DNA from: Thermoleophilia bacterium
Lineage (GTDB): Bacteria; Actinomycetota; Thermoleophilia; Gaiellales; JAICJC01
Direction: 5' to 3'
NCBI GenBank assembly: GCA_025928435.1
Contig: JAICJM010000013.1
Coordinates: 1 to 36,552 of the forward strand
DNA: 36,552 nt
Positions 1 through 5,967 of this stretch are shown piece after piece. The translations under genes were made by a program, and so were the position numbers. Under the pieces are notes generated by a model. That model searched no databases. It saw only the letters and a list, made by a program, of their open reading frames with translations, and was not told the DNA's origin. Positions within the stretch are counted from its first letter, which is position 1. Every line of letters starts with the position of its first letter.

Positions 1-612
1 CTGGCCGGACACCGGGCCGGTACCCGCGCGCTGCGCCGCACCGTCGAGGCCGCCCCCGGCCTGGGCGTCCGCAGCCTGGTCGTGTACGCCTTCTCGACCG
101 AGAACTGGGGCCGGCCGGAGCGCGAGGTCGACGACCTGATGGCGCTCTTCGCCGAGACGATCGAGCGCGAGTTCCCCGATCTCGACCGCCAGGGCGTGCG
201 CGTGCGCTTCGTCGGCCGGCGCGACCGCTGCCCCGACTCCCTGCGAGCGCTGATGGAGGACATGGAGGGGCGCACCTCCGGCAACACCCGCCTCGATCTG
301 TGGGTGGCGTTCGACTACGGCGCACGGGCCGAGATCCTGCACGCCGTGCGGGCGCTGATGGAGGCCGGCGCCGATCCGTCCGGCGTGGACGAGGCGGCCC
401 TGCGCGGGCACCTGTACGCGCCGGAGATGCCCGACCCCGACCTCGTCATCCGCACGAGCGGCGAGATGCGGATGTCGAACTTCCTGCTCTGGCAGTCGGC
501 GTACGCCGAGTTCGAGTTCACGACCACGCTGTGGCCGGATTTCGGCGGCGCCGACCTGGAGGCCGCGCTGCGGGCCTATGCGGGCCGGCAGCGCAGGTTC
601 GGACGCCGGTGA
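1..612 (+). CDS. uppS: Undecaprenyl diphosphate synthase (isoprenyl transferase), 5' end outside window
   Basis: Cis-prenyltransferase that extends farnesyl diphosphate with isopentenyl diphosphate to make the C55 lipid carrier for cell wall synthesis. The open frame runs from base 1, so the start and the N-terminal catalytic Asp (DGNGRWA region) lie upstream. About 203 codons are present. Seen in sequence: the GHRAG segment at the very start, YAFSTENWGRP (about residues 28-38 of the visible part), and RTSGEMRMSNFLLWQ near the C-terminus, all family hallmarks. Internal GTG at 82 is not the real start because the conserved GHRAG lies before it. Its TGA (610-612) overlaps the GTG of cdsA as GTGA, implying translational coupling. 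Identification is firm; only the N-terminus is missing. Confidence 0.96.
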   Translation: MAGHRAGTRALRRTVEAAPGLGVRSLVVYAFSTENWGRPEREVDDLMALFAETIEREFPDLDRQGVRVRFVGRRDRCPDSLRALMEDMEGRTSGNTRLDLWVAFDYGARAEILHAVRALMEAGADPSGVDEAALRGHLYAPEMPDPDLVIRTSGEMRMSNFLLWQSAYAEFEFTTTLWPDFGGADLEAALRAYAGRQRRFGRR

Positions 613-1424
613 GCCAGTTCGTCTCGCGCGTCGTGCTGGCGGTTCCGCTGGCGGCACTGGCCCTGTACGTGACCCTGCGCGGCGGCTGGTGGGTGGCGCT
701 GCCCGCGGCGGTTGCGGCGGTGATCGCCTCCCACGAGTTCGCGGCCATGACGCGCAACCTGCGCCCGCTCGTGCCGGTCGCGGTGGCCGGCTCGGCCGGC
801 GTCGTCCTCGCCGCCCACGAGGGCGGGGTCGCCTGGATCGCGGCCCCGATCATGCTCACGCTGGTCGCCGCCTTCTGGCTCTCCGCCGTGGCCGAGGTGC
901 GCCAGAGCGCCGCGGTGCAACTGGCCGTGACGATGTTCGGCGTCGTCTGGATCGGGCTCGGCTTCGGGTTCCTGGTCGCGATCCGCGACATCCCGGGTCC
1001 GGACGGGTGGGGAAAGGAGCTGCTGCTGGCGGTGCTCCTGGGCGTGTGGGGCTCCGACATCGCCGCCTACGCAGCCGGCCGCCTGATCGGCCGCCGCAAG
1101 CTGGCCGAGCAGATCTCCCCGGCGAAGACGGTGGAGGGGCTGATCGCGGGCCTCATCGTGGGCACCGCGATTGTCTTCTTCACGCTCTACCACCAGCCGC
1201 ACGGCGACCCGCTCACGCCGCTGCACGCCTTCGAGCTGGGGGTGGCCGTGGCGGTGGCCGCGCCGGTCGGCGACCTGTTCGAGTCCTACCTCAAGCGCGA
1301 CGCGGGCATCAAGGACTCGGGCAGCCTGCTGGGCGCCCACGGCGGCATGCTCGACCGGGTCGACGCGCTGCTGTGGGCCGCGCCGGCGACGTACTTCATC
1401 GCGCTTGCGATAGGCCGGGCCTAG
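609..1424 (+). CDS. cdsA: Phosphatidate cytidylyltransferase (CDP-diacylglycerol synthase)
   Basis: Membrane enzyme that converts phosphatidic acid and CTP to CDP-diacylglycerol, the precursor of acidic phospholipids. The 271-aa protein is almost wholly hydrophobic, with several membrane segments, the usual family size. The C-terminal CDS signature is visible: GDLFESYLKRDAGIKDSG followed by HGGMLDRVDALL; the common LPGHGG reads LGAHGG here. GTG at 609 is chosen because it overlaps the uppS stop by 4 nt and gives the normal length; a longer upstream frame is only the shadow of uppS. The uppS-cdsA-dxr-rseP order is a widely conserved bacterial cluster. The TAG stop also forms the first three bases of a -10 box for the next gene. 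Confidence 0.95.
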   Translation: MSQFVSRVVLAVPLAALALYVTLRGGWWVALPAAVAAVIASHEFAAMTRNLRPLVPVAVAGSAGVVLAAHEGGVAWIAAPIMLTLVAAFWLSAVAEVRQSAAVQLAVTMFGVVWIGLGFGFLVAIRDIPGPDGWGKELLLAVLLGVWGSDIAAYAAGRLIGRRKLAEQISPAKTVEGLIAGLIVGTAIVFFTLYHQPHGDPLTPLHAFELGVAVAVAAPVGDLFESYLKRDAGIKDSGSLLGAHGGMLDRVDALLWAAPATYFIALAIGRA

Positions 1425-1427
1425 AAT
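1422..1427 (+). promoter_or_regulatory. -10 box TAGAAT of a leaderless promoter
   Basis: TAGAAT lies 7 nt before the ATG at 1435, so transcription would begin at or next to the start codon. Its first three bases are the cdsA stop codon. No convincing -35 element is visible. Confidence 0.55.
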
Positions 1428-1434
1428 TGCTCGC

Positions 1435-1770
1435 ATGACCGAGCGCAGGCCCCGCCGCTCGCTGAAGCTCCTGAACCCGTTCGCGCGGATCGAGAAGCGG
1501 ATGTCCGATGACCGCCTGGCCGACGCGGTGGCCATCGTCGAGGCGGCCGACCCGGAGCTGCACGAGCGCGAGCCGGGCTGGTTCGGCGGGTCGCTCGAGG
1601 GCGATGTGCGGGCGCGCTACGTCGCCGTCGGCTTCACGGCAGTGCCCGACCGCGGCCTCGACGAGGGCCGCGCCTACGTGGTCGATATCCGCACCGGCCA
1701 CGTCATCTGGCAGCGCTCGATCGAGCGCCGGGCCGATCTTCCCCACAGCATCACCGTGCTCGGCGGGTAG
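1435..1770 (+). CDS. Hypothetical protein, 111 aa, between cdsA and dxr
   Basis: Not recognised. The ATG start is supported by a TAGAAT box ending 7 nt upstream. The N-terminal 30 residues are basic (RRPRRSLKLL...RIEKR). The middle is acidic and helical (DDRLADAVAIVEAADPELHERE), and the C-terminal half looks like a small beta-rich domain (ARYVAVGFTAVP, AYVVDIRTGHVIWQ) with no signal peptide or membrane segment. Base composition and codon usage match the neighbours, which supports a real gene. It sits inside the conserved uppS-cdsA-dxr cluster, but position alone does not give it a function. Confidence 0.75.
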   Translation: MTERRPRRSLKLLNPFARIEKRMSDDRLADAVAIVEAADPELHEREPGWFGGSLEGDVRARYVAVGFTAVPDRGLDEGRAYVVDIRTGHVIWQRSIERRADLPHSITVLGG

Positions 1771-1798
1771 CCCTGGCGGGCCGCAAATCGCCGCCGCC

Positions 1799-1804
1799 TA
1801 CACT
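1799..1804 (+). promoter_or_regulatory. -10 box TACACT upstream of dxr
   Basis: TACACT ends 6 nt before the dxr ATG at 1811, in the 40-bp gap after the 111-aa gene. The spacing fits a leaderless transcript. No clear -35 box. Confidence 0.5.
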
Positions 1805-1810
1805 GAGTCC

Positions 1811-2956
1811 ATGAGATCCGTGGCCGTCCTGGGCGCGACCGGCTCGATCGGCACGCAGGCGCTCGAGATCATCGGCGCCCATCCCGGCCTGCGCGCGTGC
1901 GCGCTCGCGGCCGGCTCCGACGGCGGCGGGCTCGTCGCCGCCGCCCGCGCCCACGGGGTCGAGCGAATCGCGCTCGTCGACCCCGAGGCCGCCGGCGCGG
2001 CCCGCGCGGCCTTCCCCGGTGAGGTGCTCGATGGACCCGACGGCGTCGAGCGGCTGGTCGCCGGCTGCGGCGCCGACATCGTCCTGAACGCCATCGTCGG
2101 CTCGGCAGGGCTGCGGGCGACGCTCGCGACGCTGGCGGCCGGGGCCGACCTGGCCCTCGCGAACAAGGAGAGCCTGGTCGCGGGCGGTGAGCTCGTGATG
2201 GAGGCCGTCCGCAGCAGCGGCCGGCGGATGCTGCCCGTCGACAGCGAGCATTCCGCTCTGGCCCAGTGCATGGCCGGGGCGCCCGAAGGCGCCGTCACCG
2301 GCCTCGTGATCACCGCGTCGGGCGGCCCCTTCCGCGGCCGGACGGCGGAGTCGCTCGCCGATGCCACCGTCGCGGACGCGCTCGCCCACCCGACCTGGAA
2401 CATGGGCGCGAAGATCACGATCGACTCGGCCACGCTCATGAACAAGGGCCTCGAGGTGATCGAGGCGCACCAGCTGTTCGGCGTCGCCTACGACGACATC
2501 GACGTCGTCGTCCACCCGCAGTCGATCGTCCACGGCATGGTGCGCTACCGCGACGGCGCGCTGCTCGCGCACGTCGGCCACCCGGACATGCGGGTGGCGA
2601 TCTCGTGGGCGCTCACGTTCCCGGAGCGGGCGGCGACGCCGGTGCCGACGCTCGACCTGACGGCCCCGCTGCGGCTCGAGTTCGAGCCGCCCGACCTGTC
2701 CACCTTCCGGTGCCTCGCGCTCGCCCGCGCCGCCGGCCGCGAGGGCGGCACCGCTCCGTGCGTCCTGAACGCCGCCAACGAGGCGGCGGTGGCCTCGTTC
2801 CTGGACGGCGAGATCGGCTTCCTCGACATCGCCGCCCTGGTCGAGCGTGCCCTGGACGAGGTGGCGTCCGAGCCGCTCGCGTCGCTCGGGCAGCTCGAGG
2901 AGGCGGACGCCCGTGCCCGCGCCGCCGTCCGCGACGCGGTGAGGACGGCCGCGTGA
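1811..2956 (+). CDS. dxr: 1-deoxy-D-xylulose 5-phosphate reductoisomerase
   Basis: Second step of the MEP isoprenoid pathway: rearranges and reduces DXP to 2-C-methyl-D-erythritol 4-phosphate with NADPH and a divalent metal. The 381-aa length is typical. Seen: the NADPH-binding GATGSIG at residues 8-14, metal ligands in VDSEHSA (D144, E146) and in MNKGLEVIEAH (E215), and the HPQSIVHGMV segment. The start at ATG 1811 places the Rossmann motif at the expected distance, and a -10 box lies just upstream. The TGA at 2954-2956 overlaps the GTG of rseP. Together with ispG nearby it gives two MEP-pathway enzymes next to the consumer UppS. Confidence 0.97.
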   Translation: MRSVAVLGATGSIGTQALEIIGAHPGLRACALAAGSDGGGLVAAARAHGVERIALVDPEAAGAARAAFPGEVLDGPDGVERLVAGCGADIVLNAIVGSAGLRATLATLAAGADLALANKESLVAGGELVMEAVRSSGRRMLPVDSEHSALAQCMAGAPEGAVTGLVITASGGPFRGRTAESLADATVADALAHPTWNMGAKITIDSATLMNKGLEVIEAHQLFGVAYDDIDVVVHPQSIVHGMVRYRDGALLAHVGHPDMRVAISWALTFPERAATPVPTLDLTAPLRLEFEPPDLSTFRCLALARAAGREGGTAPCVLNAANEAAVASFLDGEIGFLDIAALVERALDEVASEPLASLGQLEEADARARAAVRDAVRTAA

Positions 2957-4206
2957 GCGTACTCGTCGCCATCGTCGGCCTGCTCGTCCTCGTGCTCATC
3001 CACGAGCTCGGCCACTTCAGCGCCGCCAAGGCGACGGGCATGCGCGCGCTGCGCTTCTACCTCGGGTTCCCGCCCGCGATCGCGAAGCGCACCTGGCGCG
3101 GCACCGAGTACGGCATCGGCGCGATCCCGCTCGGCGGGTTCGTCAAGATCCCGGGAATGCTCCGGCCCGAGTCGGGCGACCTCTACGACGTCGAGGACGT
3201 CCTGGGCAAGGCCCGCGAGATCGACGAGGTCGCGGCCACCCGGCTCGCCGCCGAGCTGGCCGACGTGGAGCGCTGCCTCGACCAGAACCGGTATGACGAC
3301 GCCCGCGAGGCCGGCCGCCGCCTGGCCGCCGAGGTCGAGGCGGTCGAGGGGCTCTCGCCGGCCGAGCGCCGGCGGGTGCTGCGCAGCCTGGGGCGGCTCG
3401 ACGAGAATCTCGATCCGGGCTCCTACTGGCGCAGCTCGCGCATGAGCCGGCTGATCGTGATCGCCGCCGGCCCGGCCGTGAACGTCGTCGCGTGCTTCCT
3501 CATCCTGACGGCCGTCGCCCTCTACGGCCTGCCCGTCGCGACGCCCGTCGTGGACAGCGTGCTCGCCAAGTCGCCGGCGTCCCGGACGGGGCTCCAGCCG
3601 GGCGACCGGGTCGTCACGGTGAACGGGCACCACGCCGGCGTGAACGGGATCCGCGACGCGATCGCAAACAGCAAGGGCGGACGCGTCGCCCTCGTCGTCG
3701 TGCGGGACGGCCATCGCCTGGCGCTGCGCACGGAGCGCAGCGAGGTGATCGACGGCGCCTACCGGCTCGGGTTCCAGTTCGGTACGGTGAGCCGGCCGTA
3801 CTCGCTCACCCACGCGCCGTCGTTCGCCGCCTCCGAGATGTGGGCGCTCACCAGCGGGACGGTGCGGGCCCTCGCGGACGTCGTCACGCCGCACGGCCGC
3901 TCCCAGCTGCACTCGACGGTGGGCATCGTGCGCGTGTCCGCGCAGGCCGAGGAGGCCGGCGCCACCGACTACCTGGTGCTGCTGGCGTTCATCTCCCTCT
4001 CGCTCGCGATCTTCAACCTGCTGCCGTTCCTGCCGCTGGACGGCGGCCACATCCTGATGGTGGCGCTCGAGCGCATCCGCGGCCGGATGGTGTCACGGGC
4101 GGTCTTCGAGCGCGTGTCGGTGCTCGGGATCATGCTGATGGCCCTGCTCTTCGTGGTCGGTCTCCAGAACGACCTGTCGAGCATCCTGAACACACAGCCG
4201 CACTAG
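2953..4206 (+). CDS. rseP: Site-2 intramembrane zinc metalloprotease, RseP family
   Basis: Membrane protease that cleaves transmembrane substrates such as anti-sigma factors or signal-peptide remnants; the substrate here is unknown. 417 aa. Zinc motif HELGH at residues 17-21 in the first membrane helix; PDZ domain about residues 199-260 (SPASRTGLQPGDRVVTVNG); third ligand in LPLDGGH (D363) in the C-terminal membrane region. Between the IPGML segment (residue 69) and the next hydrophobic helix (about residue 160) there is a charged helical insert of roughly 85 residues, longer than in E. coli RseP, and only one PDZ domain is present. GTG 2953 overlaps the dxr stop (GTGA). A GGGGAC palindrome follows the gene. 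Confidence 0.93.
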   Translation: MSVLVAIVGLLVLVLIHELGHFSAAKATGMRALRFYLGFPPAIAKRTWRGTEYGIGAIPLGGFVKIPGMLRPESGDLYDVEDVLGKAREIDEVAATRLAAELADVERCLDQNRYDDAREAGRRLAAEVEAVEGLSPAERRRVLRSLGRLDENLDPGSYWRSSRMSRLIVIAAGPAVNVVACFLILTAVALYGLPVATPVVDSVLAKSPASRTGLQPGDRVVTVNGHHAGVNGIRDAIANSKGGRVALVVVRDGHRLALRTERSEVIDGAYRLGFQFGTVSRPYSLTHAPSFAASEMWALTSGTVRALADVVTPHGRSQLHSTVGIVRVSAQAEEAGATDYLVLLAFISLSLAIFNLLPFLPLDGGHILMVALERIRGRMVSRAVFERVSVLGIMLMALLFVVGLQNDLSSILNTQPH

Positions 4207-4212
4207 AGAATC

Positions 4213-4245
4213 GGGGACAGTCCCCGCGCGGCGGGGACTGTCCCC
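4213..4245. repeat. Palindromic repeat GGGGACAGTCCCC / GGGGACTGTCCCC (copy 1)
   Basis: Two 13-nt arms, GGGGACAGTCCCC (4213-4225) and GGGGACTGTCCCC (4233-4245), are exact reverse complements separated by GCGCGGC. With the inner GC pairs the stem could be 15 bp with a 3-nt loop. Each arm is itself nearly palindromic. Related copies occur at 23158, 23206 and 31552, all between genes. It may act as a transcript end for rseP, but no T-run follows. Confidence 0.85.
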
Positions 4246-4282
4246 AGCCGGGCGAACCGGGGCCTGGCCTCATGCCCAGGGG

Positions 4283-4288
4283 TATTCT
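4283..4288 (+). promoter_or_regulatory. -10 box TATTCT upstream of ispG
   Basis: TATTCT ends 11 nt before the ispG ATG at 4300, in a 93-bp intergenic region that also holds palindromic repeat copy 1. It implies a leader of only a few nucleotides. Confidence 0.45.
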
Positions 4289-4299
4289 CAGGGGCAGAG

Positions 4300-5418
4300 A
4301 TGGCCTCGCAAAAGCGGATCCGGGTTGGCGGCGTCCCGATCGGCGGCGGCTCGCCGGTCGTCGTCCAGTCGATGACGCTGACCGACACCCATGACGTCGA
4401 GGCGACGCTGGGCCAGATCCGGCGCCTCGCGGATGCCGGCTGCGAGCTCGCCCGGGTCGCCGTGCCCGGCCGGGCCGACGCCGACGCGCTCTCCGCGATC
4501 GTCGCCGGGTCGCCCCTGCCGATCATCGCGGACATCCACTTCAACGCCTCGCTCGCCCTGCGCGCGATCGACGCCGGCGTCGCCTCGGTGCGGATCAACC
4601 CCGGGAACATCGGCGGCCCCGACAAGGTCGAGCGGGTCGTGTCGGCGGCGAAGGCCGCGGGCGTCCCCATGCGCATCGGTGCCAACTCGGGCTCGCTGCC
4701 CGACCACCTGCGCCAGTTCGCGACCAACGACCCGCCGGGCGCGCTCGTCGAGGCCGCGCTCGAGGAGGTGCGCCTGCTCGAGAAGCTCGATTACCGCGAG
4801 TTCAAGATCTCGGTCAAGAGCTCGTCGGTGCCGGTGATGATCCAGGCCTACCGGCAGCTGTCCCAGAAGGTGCCCTACCCGCTCCACCTGGGCGTCACCG
4901 AGGCCGGCCCGCCGTTCACCGGGACGGTCAAGAGCGCGATCGGCATGGGGTCGCTGCTCGTCGACGGCATCGGCGACACGATGCGGGTCTCGCTGACCGC
5001 CGACCCGGTCGAGGAGGTCAAGGTCGCCTGGGAGATCCTGCGCGTCCTCGGCCTGCGCCACAAGGGCCCGGTCATGATCGCGTGCCCGTCGTGCGGTCGT
5101 ACGAACGTCGACGTGCTCGACCTGGCCCAGCGGGTCGAGGAGCGCCTCTCCGGCTACGACGAGGTGTTCGAGGTGGCCGTCATGGGGTGCGCCGTGAACG
5201 GCCCGGGCGAGGCGGGCGACGCCGACTTCGGCATCGCGGGCGGTCGCGACGCCGGTTTCATCTACGCCCACGGCGAGGTCTTGCGCAAGGTGAACCAGAG
5301 CGCCCTCGTCGAGGAGCTGTTCGCCGAGATCGACGCCTGGATCGCCGCGGGCATGGTGCGCCCGGAGCGCAAGACGCGCAAGCTCTCGCTGCCCGTCGTG
5401 GCGGCCGGGGGGCTCTAA
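4300..5418 (+). CDS. ispG: 4-hydroxy-3-methylbut-2-enyl diphosphate synthase (GcpE)
   Basis: Iron-sulfur enzyme of the MEP pathway that reductively opens 2-C-methyl-D-erythritol 2,4-cyclodiphosphate to HMBPP. The 372-aa protein is the standard bacterial form without the extra plant domain. Seen: N-terminal TIM-barrel segments (VQSMTLTDTHD, ADIHFN, RINPGNIG, RIGANSGSL) and the C-terminal [4Fe-4S] domain with C262-P-S-C265 and C297, plus the cluster ligand E304 in NGPGEA. The ATG at 4300 follows a TATTCT box. The TAA stop interleaves with the stop of the minus-strand gene at 5415, so the two genes converge without any spacer. Confidence 0.97.
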   Translation: MASQKRIRVGGVPIGGGSPVVVQSMTLTDTHDVEATLGQIRRLADAGCELARVAVPGRADADALSAIVAGSPLPIIADIHFNASLALRAIDAGVASVRINPGNIGGPDKVERVVSAAKAAGVPMRIGANSGSLPDHLRQFATNDPPGALVEAALEEVRLLEKLDYREFKISVKSSSVPVMIQAYRQLSQKVPYPLHLGVTEAGPPFTGTVKSAIGMGSLLVDGIGDTMRVSLTADPVEEVKVAWEILRVLGLRHKGPVMIACPSCGRTNVDVLDLAQRVEERLSGYDEVFEVAVMGCAVNGPGEAGDADFGIAGGRDAGFIYAHGEVLRKVNQSALVEELFAEIDAWIAAGMVRPERKTRKLSLPVVAAGGL

Positions 5419-5570
5419 CCCTCGGCCACGTCGCGACGCCGGCAGAAGGCGTCGAACCGGGCGTGCTTGCCCAGGTAGGACTCGAGCTCCGAGATCCCGA
5501 ACCGGATCCAGTCGTCGACGAACCGCTCGTCCACCGTGAGCTCCGTCGTGGCGGTGTCGTTCGGGTTCAT
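5415..5570 (-). CDS. Hypothetical small protein, 51 aa
   Basis: Not recognised. The likely start is the ATG at 5570 (MNPNDTATTELTVDERF), giving 51 aa; longer in-frame starts would run into the promoter of the divergent gene at 5656. It is acidic, with an aromatic-rich middle (RFVDDWIRFGISELESYLGKHARF) that would form a helix, and no membrane segment. Codon choice looks normal for the window. Its TAG stop overlaps the ispG TAA tail to tail. No homology claim can be made from sight; a chance frame in G+C-rich DNA is possible. Confidence 0.5.
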   Translation of the reverse strand: MNPNDTATTELTVDERFVDDWIRFGISELESYLGKHARFDAFCRRRDVAEG

Positions 5571-5643
5571 GCCCGCATCATCGGCAGCGCGCGGCGACGG
5601 GGAGACTCGCCGGAACGTGGTATTCGGCGATGACGCGAATGGG

Positions 5644-5649
5644 TACCAT
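5644..5649 (+). promoter_or_regulatory. -10 box TACCAT upstream of the 76-aa gene
   Basis: TACCAT ends 6 nt before the ATG at 5656, matching the leaderless spacing seen elsewhere in the window. Confidence 0.4.
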
Positions 5650-5655
5650 GGCGGG

Positions 5656-5886
5656 ATGCTCAACAAGCGAAAAGCAGCCATCGGATACGCGACCTACGTC
5701 GTCGGCACCCGGGTTGCCAAGCGTGCGGTGCGCCGCAGGGCGCACAACATGATGAGCACCGTGCGCGAGCGCAGCCGGCCCCGCCGCCGGCGCATCGTCC
5801 CGCTGGTCGGCGGCACCGCCGCGGCCATCGCGGGCGCGAGCCTGATCGCCGTGCGGCGGCACCACAGCACCGTCGGCGAGCACTGA
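5656..5886 (+). CDS. Hypothetical small basic protein with one membrane segment, 76 aa
   Basis: Not recognised. The N-terminal half is strongly basic (KRKAA, RVAKRAVRRRAH, RERSRPRRRR). It is followed by one hydrophobic stretch, about residues 47-66 (IVPLVGGTAAAIAGASLIAV), and a short polar tail. It would sit as a single-pass membrane protein with a positively charged cytoplasmic part, possibly binding nucleic acid or lipid head groups (inference). The ATG is supported by a -10 box 6 nt upstream, and a strong hairpin just after the stop marks it as a separate single-gene transcript. It is divergent from the 51-aa gene. Confidence 0.65.
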   Translation: MLNKRKAAIGYATYVVGTRVAKRAVRRRAHNMMSTVRERSRPRRRRIVPLVGGTAAAIAGASLIAVRRHHSTVGEH

Positions 5887-5892
5887 CCCGAC

Positions 5893-5929
5893 GGCCGGGC
5901 GGCCGGTGCCGGACACCGGTCGCCCGGCC
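5893..5929 (+). terminator. 16-bp hairpin, probable terminator without T-run
   Basis: GGCCGGGCGGCCGGTG (5893-5908) pairs with CACCGGTCGCCCGGCC (5914-5929) over 16 bp with a single G-T wobble and a 5-nt loop. It begins 6 nt after the TGA of the 76-aa gene and ends 38 nt before dnaE. There is no T-tract, as is common for terminators in high-G+C actinobacteria. Confidence 0.7.
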
Positions 5930-5952
5930 CCGGGTCCGTCGACCCCGCTCGA

Positions 5953-5958
5953 TAGACT
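5953..5958 (+). promoter_or_regulatory. -10 box TAGACT upstream of dnaE
   Basis: TAGACT ends 9 nt before the dnaE GTG at 5968, after the hairpin at 5893-5929. It predicts an almost leaderless dnaE transcript. Confidence 0.45.
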
Positions 5959-5967
5959 GGCTACCCC

